From Flavobacterium soli DSM 19725 (GTDB lineage Bacteria; Bacteroidota; Bacteroidia; Flavobacteriales; Flavobacteriaceae): a stretch of 64,000 nt of DNA. The notes below the pieces were generated by a model. It saw only the letters and a list, made by a program, of their open reading frames with translations, was not told the DNA's origin and ran no database searches. Made by a program: the position numbers and the translations under genes. Of this stretch, positions 1 through 7,566 are shown one piece after another. How positions within the stretch are numbered: position 1 is the stretch's first letter; each line of letters starts with the position of its first letter. The stretch covers positions 1 to 64,000 of the forward strand of contig NZ_KE383907.1 of the NCBI RefSeq assembly GCF_000422705.1. The letters run 5' to 3'.

Positions 1-9
1 TTTAGCGTA

Positions 10-58
10 ATTAACAGACAAACTCCATATGTAAATACATATAAATTTGCCTGTTAAT
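10..58. repeat. Nested inverted repeat
   Basis: Outer arms 10-22 and 46-58 are complementary over 13 bp with one mismatch, which is A against C in plus-strand RNA and a G-U pair in minus-strand RNA. Inside lies a second palindrome, ATATGTA (27-33) and TACATAT (36-42). A T-rich run follows on the plus side. It could be a terminator for a gene left of the window or a regulatory hairpin. Confidence 0.45.
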
Positions 59-378
59 TTTTAATATTTTATTTGTTTTTTATCATAGAATGCGCTAGCG
101 GGGGAGGTAGAGGGGATATACTTTGGCGAAAGCCATTTTAAATATTCGGGTGTTTTCCATTATATTCTTAATTTAACAATTTGAAGATTGTGGTCTTGTG
201 TGTCAAATAGTATTAAATTTCAATCGGTCAATAACTACTACAATAAATCTATACAATTCAATTTAAATATAATAGTATTTGCTTTATAATGTTTTCATAT
301 ACCATTGTTAAAAAGTGAATATAAGTGTAAAAGACAAATGTAGTAGGAATATTTAAGTAACATTAATCGAAGGAAAAT

Positions 379-413
379 AAAAAGCGACAAATAAATTAAT
401 ATTTGCCGCTTTT
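379..413 (-). terminator. Rho-independent terminator of the small secreted gene
   Basis: Arms 379-392 and 400-413 pair over 14 bp; the single irregular position is a G-U pair when read on the minus strand. On that strand the stem ends in a run of Ts. It lies about 40 bp beyond the stop of the gene at 456-812. Confidence 0.6.
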
Positions 414-455
414 AGCATTATAACTTAAAATACTTAAACTAACAAATACTTAAAA

Positions 456-812
456 TCATGGACACAAACCAGGAATACTTGCCATTGCAATTATAGCATA
501 GTTCCCGCCAGAAAGTGTTGAAAATGTTACAACTGATCCATTATTAGGAACATTCCATACACGACCTCCCGATCCAATTAACACACCATCAACATGCATG
601 TAAACTGTAGATGGAATCAAAGGCTGATCATCAGTCTTTGTTATCCTAACCCTGATGTGTGTTGGCGAATAATTACAATCCATAGCTTCCACCATATACT
701 GATCGGTAAAAGCAGTATTCTCTTTTTCAATAACCTGCTTTGTAGGTTGGTCAGCAGGACTTGTAAAAGCTAAAAACAAAAAAGGAACTGAAAACAAAAA
801 TAATTTTCTCAT
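456..812 (-). CDS. Small secreted protein of unknown function
   Basis: About 118 residues. I chose the ATG at 812 rather than the longer frame to 872 because it opens directly on a classic signal peptide: Met-Arg-Lys, then a hydrophobic stretch ending near Thr-Ser-Pro-Ala. The mature part is short, with one Cys near the middle and one next to the C-terminus that could pair, and a Gly-rich turn region. I do not recognise a family. The residue pattern suggests a small beta-rich extracytoplasmic domain, but that is only an impression. The gene stands alone, with its own hairpin terminator. Confidence 0.6.
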   Translation of the reverse strand: MRKLFLFSVPFLFLAFTSPADQPTKQVIEKENTAFTDQYMVEAMDCNYSPTHIRVRITKTDDQPLIPSTVYMHVDGVLIGSGGRVWNVPNNGSVVTFSTLSGGNYAIIAMASIPGLCP

Positions 813-925
813 AATAAATAATTTTAAAAATTTAGGTGAAGCTAAAATACTACAACAGTATGAGAATTGCATATTTTTATTGTTAAAATTCTAAAGCAAT
901 ACTATTATTATGTAAATACATTCTT

Positions 926-1123
926 TCACTTCCGTCTCAGTTCCCTAATCAATTCCCTGTTTCTACGTTCGGCACGAGCGTTTTGCAAAGAAAGAACCGC
1001 CCATATTGCAGCCGGAATCCATCCTATTAGCGTAATCTGCAGGATCAAACATAGAATTCCAGTCAGGATTCTGCCTCTAAGCATGAAGGAAAGGAATGGA
1101 AAGAAGATTGCAATTAGTGTCAT
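926..1123 (-). CDS. YqaE/Pmp3-family small membrane protein
   Basis: 65 residues with two hydrophobic segments (about 3-14 and 19-45) and a basic, Arg-rich tail. The segment LIGWIPAAIWAV matches the conserved second helix of the YqaE/Pmp3 (UPF0057) family, small two-helix membrane proteins linked in other organisms to stress response and membrane potential. Family members are usually 50-70 residues, so the length fits. The extra charged tail is like that of Bacteroidetes members as I remember them. It lies in the same direction as the genes on both sides, with no clear promoter. Confidence 0.65.
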   Translation of the reverse strand: MTLIAIFFPFLSFMLRGRILTGILCLILQITLIGWIPAAIWAVLSLQNARAERRNRELIRELRRK

Positions 1124-1152
1124 CCTTGTTGTTTTAGTATATTAAATTCATT

Positions 1153-2586
1153 TTAATCCTTAAATAAAGTAACTTTATAGTAATTGTTGTTGTCGGATTC
1201 TAATAGCCATAAACCTTTTGAAGATATAAAACTATCAAAAATAACATCTTTTTTAGCTGTTACTTTATCTACATAATTTTTAACTTTTTCATTCAAGTGA
1301 TAGGCCATTACAGTTATGTCACAACCATACTTGTTTTTACCGAGTTTGTTATTTTCAAAAATAGATGCATGTGACAAGGTCATGAAACCACCTCTAACAT
1401 CCGATTCACTGACTTTATATACTTGCTTCTCAACTGCTCCATTTTCTTTATCCAATAAAAAATAATGATTGTAATGATCACCGCCCATCCCTCCATGGAT
1501 TGTAAAATACAACGTTTTTTCATCCATGTAATTATTGGTAAATAATTCTACACTACTCCAAGTTTGTCTTTTATTATTTAACCCTTTTTTGTCTACAATT
1601 TCAAATTGTTTTTCCCAAATTTTTTCTCCTTCGTTACTATATCGAATCATATAAAAACCAGAAGGAAATTCATCAACATACAAACCATAGATGTAAATAT
1701 CTTTCGTGATTGGGTCAATAAAATGCTCATTTATTCCTAAATCTAGCATAGGTCCAAATTGTCCAAACTCGCTTGATTTACTTATAGATTTATTTGGTTG
1801 CACAGAAATGGAGGTTTCTCCTTCTCGGGTAGTACATCTTACGAGTTGTCCTTTTGGAAGTTTATAGTCATATTTATAGTCATGAAGTATATTTCCTTCT
1901 AAATCATATATCGTTCGATACATAGTACTGCTAGTTAGATCTTTGCTAACACTCTTAGTGACAAGTTCAAAACTGTTGTTGTCAACCAAATTAGCATAGC
2001 ACCCAATATCTTTAACCTTCAATAAATGCTCTCCTTTTAGACGTTGAACATTAGGCTTTTTTAGAGAGATTTTTTTTGATGTTTTCTTGGTAAAGTCAGT
2101 TTTATGTAGATAAAAACCGTCTTTGTCAAATTCAAATCCTGTTTTTCCACTAGCATCAAGAATTTTTAGCTGATATTGATCAGTAAATAAATGCCTATAC
2201 AAATAAAAACCGCCAAAAAAGTTCTGCATTTCTCCAAAGTCATGTTTTTTAGAATTAGTATAATAGGTAATAACTCTTGGGCCTATTTTCTTTTTTAAAT
2301 AGATAGTCAAAAAATCCACTCCATTTTCTGATAGTTCAAGGGAACTGAAGTTTTCTCCATCAACAATCATTTCTTTATTTCCATTCTCATCAAGCATAAA
2401 AGCTTTATTGAAAATACCTCCACCTATACTTTTTTCAAAAGCTTCACTGATAATAATTTTATTCATTTGGTGTGAATAATTATATGTGAATTTAGGTTTT
2501 TCTTTACTTAATGTTTCTTCAATAATAGTAGTTTGGGCACTCAATCCAAAGCTTGATAAAAAAAGTATTGATAAGATTTTTTTCAT
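1153..2586 (-). CDS. Secreted protein of unknown function
   Basis: 477 residues starting with a short signal peptide (Met-Lys-Lys, hydrophobic core, Ser-Ala-Gln at the probable cleavage site). There is no lipobox cysteine and no C-terminal T9SS sorting motif. The body is rich in beta-strand-like patterns with recurring aromatic and Gly-Phe turns, such as GFYMIRYSNEGEKIWEKQF, which resembles one blade of a beta-propeller. I cannot assign a family. It is monocistronic; the next minus-strand gene starts about 30 bp downstream. Confidence 0.6.
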   Translation of the reverse strand: MKKILSILFLSSFGLSAQTTIIEETLSKEKPKFTYNYSHQMNKIIISEAFEKSIGGGIFNKAFMLDENGNKEMIVDGENFSSLELSENGVDFLTIYLKKKIGPRVITYYTNSKKHDFGEMQNFFGGFYLYRHLFTDQYQLKILDASGKTGFEFDKDGFYLHKTDFTKKTSKKISLKKPNVQRLKGEHLLKVKDIGCYANLVDNNSFELVTKSVSKDLTSSTMYRTIYDLEGNILHDYKYDYKLPKGQLVRCTTREGETSISVQPNKSISKSSEFGQFGPMLDLGINEHFIDPITKDIYIYGLYVDEFPSGFYMIRYSNEGEKIWEKQFEIVDKKGLNNKRQTWSSVELFTNNYMDEKTLYFTIHGGMGGDHYNHYFLLDKENGAVEKQVYKVSESDVRGGFMTLSHASIFENNKLGKNKYGCDITVMAYHLNEKVKNYVDKVTAKKDVIFDSFISSKGLWLLESDNNNYYKVTLFKD

Positions 2587-2842
2587 ATTCTATGTCTTTA
2601 ATTTAATGTGTTTTATTTGTTCTATTTCTCTTTTCTAGCGCCAGAATCATGTTCGTACCCACAAAGAATATACTCCTTCTATTCCCCAAACATATAAAAA
2701 ATAACCCATTAAAAAATAAGGAAAACCGTGAACTCTCAAAATAATTACAAAAAAAACATAAAATCTATAATCTATAATACAACTACAATAATTAGCTTTT
2801 TTGAATGTCTCATTATGCAACCTGCATTTTTTAGTAGAAGTT

Positions 2843-3190
2843 ATTAAACCCATTTATCCCAAAGCAATAATGGTTTCAGTCCAAAACAAACCCATTTAAT
2901 CCATAATCAAACTCATTTGGTTCATAATGAAAACCATTTAACCCATACTACAAATCATTTCATCCGCAATCAATATCCAATCGTTCAAAAACAGATTCCA
3001 TTTGGTTATTATAAAAGCCACTATTTTTTTTATAAATATTGATAAGTATATCGATAACGTCAATTCGTCTGTCATTAGAGTCGATTCGTTCAGCATGAGA
3101 GCCTATTCGTTCGGCATCAATGTGAATAAGCTCGTCATTAAGGCGAGAAAGTTTAACATGAGTCCTTATAAGTTAGAGTTAAATATTGAT
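2843..3190. repeat. Degenerate 21-bp tandem repeat tract
   Basis: Two blocks of about 21-bp units. Around 2843-3020 the units look like CCATTTAATCCATAATCAAA with drift and a few 22-bp steps. At 3061-3186 six units run exactly in 21-bp register, for example those starting at 3061, 3082, 3103, 3124, 3145 and 3166. 21 bp equals seven codons. On the minus strand both blocks read as heptad-like peptides (Met-x-x-Ile or Met-x-Asn-Glu-x-x-Leu) broken by stop codons. This suggests a decayed gene for a coiled-coil protein. Confidence 0.6.
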
Positions 3191-3328
3191 ATGTTTTGAA
3201 ACAATTGGAGTATGTTCAGTGATTTTATTTATAAGTACCTGTTTAATGCTATTGTTTCTATAAAAATGTTTTATAATATCATAATAATGTAAAAATAAAT
3301 AATTAAATAAAAAATAATCAAAAAATTG

Positions 3329-3359
3329 TTTGTTTAATTAGTGTAATCTATTTAATTTG
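3329..3359 (+). promoter_or_regulatory. Bacteroidetes-type promoter candidate
   Basis: TTTG at 3329-3332 is followed after exactly 19 nt by TTAATTTG at 3352-3359. The second box is one base off the Bacteroidetes -7 consensus TAnnTTTG. It lies about 40 bp upstream of the gene at 3399. Confidence 0.45.
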
Positions 3360-3398
3360 ATGAAAAAATTAGCACAAAACAATTAAAACAAAATCGCT

Positions 3399-4298
3399 AT
3401 GAACAAATTACAGGAACGAAAAGCAAGTATGCACATTGTGGTAGATAAGGGACTAGATGAAACCCCAGAAAAGATTATCGAGAAAATCCCGAAATTCAAA
3501 TTCTATCATCAATCCCTTAAAGAGTGTATCGAAGAAATTGAAGATTTCCGTAAAAAACAGGAACGCAATAACACAGGTACAGCCCAGCTTAAAAACACAC
3601 TAAAAGAAAAACTAGTAAACTCGTCGTTAAAAATGGGAAGGAAAATAACAGCCTTTGCAATTGATGAGGAACTTCAAGAATTACAGCAAATGGTGAACTA
3701 TTCCAAAACAAAGCTTTCCGAAAGTGCTGATACAATCCTCATCGACAGGTGCAAAATCATTCACGATGCCAGCTTCACCAACTTTGAAGGTTTGGTGCCC
3801 TACGGTGTTACGGAGGTTATGATTAAAAACCTAAACATCGATATCGAAAACTTCAAGAAAATAATGCCTGAACCAAGGCTAAAAATAACCACTAAAAAAG
3901 ATGCTACTGACGAGCTAGGGATGCTCTTTAAAGACACCGGAAAGCTCCTTAAAAAGATGGACAAGGTATTCGAGATGATCCGTGATGAACACCATGATTT
4001 TTACCGTAACTATAAAAATAACCGAATTCTAATCAATCCGGGTGCACATCCAGCTTCTGTAATAGGAACTGTGAAGAATGTGGCAAAGGAGGCAATGGCA
4101 AACGTAGTAATTCGTGAACCACAAACAGGATTGGAAATCACAACAGGTCCAAGAGGAATGTTTAGAATCAAGAAAATGAAACCGGGCAACTACGAAATGC
4201 TCTTTACAAAGAATGGCTTTAAAGAGGAACTTGTGAAAATTGCCATCAATGACAAGGAAATAACAGAAGTGCATGTAATCATGCAACCGATGGAATAG
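3399..4298 (+). CDS. Cytosolic helical protein with carboxypeptidase-regulatory-like domain
   Basis: 299 residues with no signal peptide or membrane segment. Residues 1-215 are charged and predicted helical, with regular hydrophobic spacing suggesting a helical bundle. Residues about 217-299 form a carboxypeptidase-regulatory-like (CarboxypepD_reg) beta-sandwich: a Gly-Thr-Val strand, then GPRGMFRIKKMKPGNYEM, the usual Gly-x-Phe-x-Ile then Pro-Gly-x-Tyr pattern. In Bacteroidetes this domain usually sits in secreted or outer-membrane proteins, so a cytosolic copy at a C-terminus is less usual. The gene has its own promoter-like boxes and a terminator about 100 bp downstream. Function unknown. 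Confidence 0.65.
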   Translation: MNKLQERKASMHIVVDKGLDETPEKIIEKIPKFKFYHQSLKECIEEIEDFRKKQERNNTGTAQLKNTLKEKLVNSSLKMGRKITAFAIDEELQELQQMVNYSKTKLSESADTILIDRCKIIHDASFTNFEGLVPYGVTEVMIKNLNIDIENFKKIMPEPRLKITTKKDATDELGMLFKDTGKLLKKMDKVFEMIRDEHHDFYRNYKNNRILINPGAHPASVIGTVKNVAKEAMANVVIREPQTGLEITTGPRGMFRIKKMKPGNYEMLFTKNGFKEELVKIAINDKEITEVHVIMQPME

Positions 4299-4393
4299 AA
4301 AAAGCAAGATATTTGTGAAGTTACCCGACATAGTAACTGATTGCTTTGATATTCAAAACAGTTTTTCAAATTTACATTCCATGTCCATAAACA

Positions 4394-4421
4394 AAAACCG
4401 TAAGCCAACTTACGGTTTTTT
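4394..4421 (+). terminator. Rho-independent terminator
   Basis: An 11-bp perfect stem (4394-4404 with 4409-4419), a CCAA loop and six Ts. It ends the transcript of the gene at 3399-4298. Confidence 0.8.
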
Positions 4422-4451
4422 GTTTATATTAGCTTTGTGAATGGGTAGTGA

Positions 4452-4541
4452 AGTAGTGAAGAGAAAATCTTTAGTAATGGTGACCAGTTTGCAGGAAGTA
4501 AGCCATCAGCTATTGAAAATTTCCTCAACAATTTTAAATAG
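4452..4541 (+). pseudogene. Possible C-terminal remnant of a lost gene
   Basis: 29 codons directly after two in-frame stops read SNGDQFAGSKPSAIENFLNN in their central and C-terminal part and end at a TAG. The composition looks protein-like rather than random, but there is no start codon and I cannot name the parent family. It could also be chance. Confidence 0.25.
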
Positions 4542-4629
4542 TATATAAATTGAATTTTTACTACTTGGAACGTTCCACTCGTAATGAGGTTAATTCCTTC
4601 AGATTATAAGCATTGCCCTGCAAACAACT

Positions 4630-5112
4630 ATGAACAATAAAATTGAAATAATAGATTTTACCGATGCCCATAAAGAAGCAATCAAAGTGCTCAATTATGA
4701 ATGGCTGAAGAAGTATTTTCGGGTGGAAGAAGGTGATGAGAAATCGCTTTCGAACCCAAAAGAATATATAATTGACAAGGGTGGCTTTATTTTTTATGCT
4801 CTGCTAGAAAGTGAAATTGTGGGAACAGCTTCACTCCTCAAGAAAAGCGATGGCATTTTCGAACTAGGAAAGATGGCGGTATCAGAGAAAGCCCGCGGAC
4901 ATGGAATTGGCACGATCCTACTGGAGCATTGCTTGAAAGTGGCAAAGCAAAAACAAATTGAGCGACTCGTTTTGTATTCGAACACACAGTTACTCTCGGC
5001 ACTTCACCTGTATCGCAAATATGGTTTCAGGGAAATAGAACTGGAAAAGGGACTTTATGAAAGGGCGGATATTAAAATGGAGAAGGTGATGGGGGAAGTT
5101 TCTAACGGATGA
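4630..5112 (+). CDS. GNAT-family N-acetyltransferase
   Basis: 160 residues, a typical single-domain GNAT. The acetyl-CoA pyrophosphate-binding motif A is clear around residues 85-105: a beta-strand ending ELGKMAVSEKARGHGIGTIL contains the Arg-Gly-His-Gly-Ile-Gly signature. Motif B follows with YSNTQLLSALHLYRKYGFRE, the usual Ala-x-x-x-Tyr-x-x-x-Gly-Phe element. The enzyme should transfer an acetyl group from acetyl-CoA to an amine in the cytosol; the substrate cannot be told from sequence. It precedes the VOC gene by 64 bp on the same strand and may share its transcript. Confidence 0.85.
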   Translation: MNNKIEIIDFTDAHKEAIKVLNYEWLKKYFRVEEGDEKSLSNPKEYIIDKGGFIFYALLESEIVGTASLLKKSDGIFELGKMAVSEKARGHGIGTILLEHCLKVAKQKQIERLVLYSNTQLLSALHLYRKYGFREIELEKGLYERADIKMEKVMGEVSNG

Positions 5113-5176
5113 TGCGATTTATAAATTAAACTGAGGTTGATAAATCTTTTACATTATAACAAATACCACGTATACT

Positions 5177-5530
5177 ATGCTAACAGCAATACACCCAAAG
5201 CTGCCAATGCGCGACAAGGCAGTTACACAAGACTATTATATAAACAAATTAGGGTTTAGTCGTGTTGGTGATCAAGACTTTGACGGTTACTTAATGTTGC
5301 AGAAAGACACTATTGAGATCCATTTCTTTGAGTTTGTAACTCTGTATCCAAAGGAAAACTATGGACAAGTTTATATTAGAACCAACGATATTGATGCCCT
5401 ATATCAAACACTGTTGGACAACAAAGTACCTATACATCCCAATGGACATTTGGCAACAAAACCTTGGGGACAAAGGGAGTTCTCATTGCTAGATCCCGAC
5501 CATAACTTGTTGACATTTGGGGCGAGCTAG
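5177..5530 (+). CDS. VOC-superfamily protein, bleomycin-resistance-like
   Basis: 117 residues forming one vicinal-oxygen-chelate unit of two beta-alpha-beta-beta-beta modules. It opens with a Pro-Met-Arg-Asp element and the Tyr-Tyr-x-x-x-Leu-Gly-Phe motif, has a central IEIHFFEF strand, and ends with REFSLLDPDHNLLTFG, the usual Asp-Pro-Asp-x-Asn-Leu signature. Such small proteins bind drugs of the bleomycin type as dimers or act as small glyoxalase or dioxygenase relatives. Which applies here is not decidable from sequence. It ends 40 bp before a convergent gene. Confidence 0.8.
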   Translation: MLTAIHPKLPMRDKAVTQDYYINKLGFSRVGDQDFDGYLMLQKDTIEIHFFEFVTLYPKENYGQVYIRTNDIDALYQTLLDNKVPIHPNGHLATKPWGQREFSLLDPDHNLLTFGAS

Positions 5531-5570
5531 AACGGATATTTATTTATGCTTGACATATTTTTAAAACTCG

Positions 5571-6563
5571 TTAAGAAAGTGTTGAACTGTCTTCATGTTT
5601 TATAAGTCCGATTCTCTTAGAATGTTCAATGGCTTCGCTGCTGTCGCGGAAATAGCATACTTGAACCCCCAGGCTTTCCATGTTTTTCATGGCTTCTTCT
5701 GTTTTTTGCTTTTTATGGTTTCCCGTCTGGCGGATGTAAACCGCTCGAACTGTTATGGGGAAAATCTTGCAGATGTTTTCATAGAGATAAGGGTCTTCCT
5801 GTGAGTCATCACCTAGAAGCGTGTATTGCAAGTTGGGATAGAATTCCAAGATATGTTTAATCTTTTCGAACTTATGGTTGTGGTCGCCACGTCCTGTGAA
5901 AAAGAAGTCGGTCAAACTGGTCTTGATGTCTTTTAGCAACATGACGGCACGTGGAAGTTGGTGCAACTCGGTGAACTGAACGATAAAACGGTAGAGGTTC
6001 CATTCGCTGCTGGAAACATAGAAGAAGGCATTTTGCTCGTCTTTTTTGTTTCGCCCAGCAGTACTCAAGGCTTGATAATGAGGAACGACTCCGTCAAATA
6101 TCTTCCGGTCGTTGACATTTCGGAACAATAAGATATACATTTTCTTAAAGATATTCCGAGTATGTGATACTAGAAAAGTGTCATCGATATCCGATATAAA
6201 CCCCAGATTTCCGTCATGCGGACGAACATAGCTTCCCTTGATGCTAATTTCTTCGCCTTCATGAAAGATGCTAACCCGATAGTCCATCCATCCATAGCCC
6301 AATATTTCCTGAATGGGGATGCAGAACTTGAAATAGCCATCATCGAGGGTTTTAGTATGTATCTTGATGCCTTGTCGTTCGAGATAAACGTCGGCATTGG
6401 CTTGGGTCTTGATACGAAACATTCGGATGACCGACTTGGCATTCTTAAATTTCCTCTTCTGGAAATCATAGTCTTCCTTGGTTGTAGGCTTGAAAACGTG
6501 ACCCATAACGATGAGCTCCTGCTCGTTTGCATATCCGCGGTACAACTTTAAAATAGGCCTCAT
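5571..6563 (-). CDS. App1-type phosphatidate phosphatase domain protein (DUF2183)
   Basis: 330 residues. The N-terminal half (about 1-120) is beta-rich, beginning with LYRGYANEQELIVMGHVF, typical of this family. The C-terminal half carries a HAD-like catalytic core: GFISDIDDT (the DxDxT nucleophile motif) near residue 125, YVSSSEWNLY in the middle, and LLGDDSQEDPYLY near residue 250. The yeast App1 family removes phosphate from phosphatidic acid to make diacylglycerol; bacterial members are largely untested. It is divergently transcribed from a lipid kinase of the opposite reaction, with only 58 bp between the two starts. Confidence 0.8.
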   Translation of the reverse strand: MRPILKLYRGYANEQELIVMGHVFKPTTKEDYDFQKRKFKNAKSVIRMFRIKTQANADVYLERQGIKIHTKTLDDGYFKFCIPIQEILGYGWMDYRVSIFHEGEEISIKGSYVRPHDGNLGFISDIDDTFLVSHTRNIFKKMYILLFRNVNDRKIFDGVVPHYQALSTAGRNKKDEQNAFFYVSSSEWNLYRFIVQFTELHQLPRAVMLLKDIKTSLTDFFFTGRGDHNHKFEKIKHILEFYPNLQYTLLGDDSQEDPYLYENICKIFPITVRAVYIRQTGNHKKQKTEEAMKNMESLGVQVCYFRDSSEAIEHSKRIGLIKHEDSSTLS

Positions 6564-6621
6564 TTTTAATATTTTTTATACTACAAATTAGCTAAATTTA
6601 CTCAATAAAAGAAATAAAGTT

Positions 6622-7491
6622 GTGAAAAAGAATATCTTGATGGTAGTGAACCCCATTTCGGGTGATATAGATAAAGCCGAATTGATCGACACAGCAAAGC
6701 TTTATGTAGAAAAGGAAGGTATGGATCTTTTTGTATATGAAACTACCGGACAAAACGATGGTGTCAAGATTAAAAAGGCTGTCGAGAAGCACGCTCCTTA
6801 TCGAGTGTTGATTGCAGGTGGTGATGGCACAATCAAAATGGTGGCCGATGCCTTGCAGGATATTGATGTAGTGATGGGAATCTTGCCAGCGGGTTCGGCT
6901 AACGGATTGTCTGTAGATTTAAACCTGCCTTCTACTCTGGAGGAGAATCTCGCGATCGCCTTGCATCATAATTATATGGAGATGGACATGGTGGCGATCA
7001 ACAATATGAAGAGCCTTCATTTGAGCGACCTCGGACTGAATGCTCAATTGGTGAAAAACTATGAAAATGGTTCTACACGTGGCATGATGGGATATGCCCT
7101 GCAAGCGATTACTACTTTGAGCGAACAAGAAGAACCTTTTGCCGCTACTATTATAGCTAATAATACTACGGTTGAAACGGTTGCCCGAATGATTGTGATT
7201 GCGAATTCACAGAAATATGGAACAGGAGTGACCATCAATCCCAATGGGAAGATGAACGACGGGAAGTTTGAGATTGTGATCCTGAAAAACTTGGATCTTA
7301 TTGTTTTTGCCAAAATCATTTCGGGTAATATCCCGGTAGATTCAGAAGATGTGGAGATTATTTCTACAGATAAGGCAACAATTACGACAGGTTTTCCAGT
7401 TAGCTTTCAGATTGATGGAGAATATATTGGTACCGAGACTAAATTAGATATTCATATTTTGCATAAGCAGATGAAGGTAGCGATACCTTAG
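6622..7491 (+). CDS. Diacylglycerol-kinase-type lipid kinase (YegS/DagK family)
   Basis: 289 residues; GTG start at 6622. The DAGK catalytic domain fills residues 1-125: VVNPISGD near the N-terminus, the nucleotide-binding loop LIAGGDGTIKMVADAL at about 64-79, and LPAGSANGLSVDLNLP, corresponding to the usual Gly-Thr-x-Asn-Asp-x-Ala segment. The C-terminal half is the beta-sandwich of this family, with FQIDGEY as its recognisable strand. The enzyme should phosphorylate diacylglycerol or a related lipid with ATP at the inner membrane. It is followed by a strong bidirectional hairpin. Confidence 0.85.
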   Translation: MKKNILMVVNPISGDIDKAELIDTAKLYVEKEGMDLFVYETTGQNDGVKIKKAVEKHAPYRVLIAGGDGTIKMVADALQDIDVVMGILPAGSANGLSVDLNLPSTLEENLAIALHHNYMEMDMVAINNMKSLHLSDLGLNAQLVKNYENGSTRGMMGYALQAITTLSEQEEPFAATIIANNTTVETVARMIVIANSQKYGTGVTINPNGKMNDGKFEIVILKNLDLIVFAKIISGNIPVDSEDVEIISTDKATITTGFPVSFQIDGEYIGTETKLDIHILHKQMKVAIP

Positions 7492-7510
7492 ATTCGTTTT
7501 TAAAAATATA

Positions 7511-7540
7511 GACACAAATTGCACCAATTTTCACTAATTT
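7511..7540 (-). repeat. GTG-type dispersed intergenic repeat, copy 1
   Basis: Read on the minus strand this segment has the phase AAATTAGTG, AAAATTGGTG, CAATTTGTG. It matches copies at 44481-44516 and 44581-44610, which share a GTG-about 10 nt-GTG-about 10 nt-GTG rhythm. It overlaps the left arm of the terminator hairpin. Confidence 0.5.
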
Positions 7541-7559
7541 ATTTTAGGAAAATTGGTGC
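7521..7559. terminator. Bidirectional terminator between convergent genes
   Basis: Perfect 12-bp arms GCACCAATTTTC (7521-7532) and GAAAATTGGTGC (7548-7559) lie between the convergent lipid kinase and the effector-binding protein. T-runs are modest on both sides. Confidence 0.55.
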
Positions 7560-7566
7560 TTTCTAC

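Larger units (their letters stand above)
1..455. other. Intergenic stretch at window edge
   Basis: No credible coding region was found in this AT-rich stretch. It holds a nested inverted repeat at 10-58 and a hairpin terminator at 379-413, each listed separately. The 60-370 part shows nothing I can name. The gene to the left lies outside the window. Confidence 0.5.
2587..3398. other. Long intergenic stretch with degenerate repeats
   Basis: An 812-bp stretch without a convincing gene. Short open frames exist on both strands (for example 2647-2853 minus and 3002-3199 plus), but they show no start context or family features, and the plus-strand one is made of the 21-bp repeat. The right end carries a promoter-like pair of boxes for the next gene. 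The repeat tract is listed separately. Confidence 0.5.
4299..4629. other. Intergenic stretch with terminator and a coding remnant
   Basis: A 331-bp stretch containing a strong terminator (4394-4421) and a 29-codon open segment without a start (4452-4541), both listed separately. No complete gene is visible. Confidence 0.5.

Noticed and set aside
867..1145. 92-codon plus-strand open frame
   Set aside because: Antisense to the YqaE/Pmp3-like gene, which has clear family motifs on the other strand.
2647..2853. 68-codon minus-strand open frame
   Set aside because: Low-complexity composition, start lies in the degenerate repeat tract, no family features; likely non-coding.
2843..3190. CRISPR array
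   Set aside because: Units are tandem without unique spacers, they drift strongly, and no cas gene is present.
3002..3199. 65-codon plus-strand open frame
   Set aside because: It consists of the 21-bp repeat units; the frame stays open only because the period is a multiple of three. No good start context.
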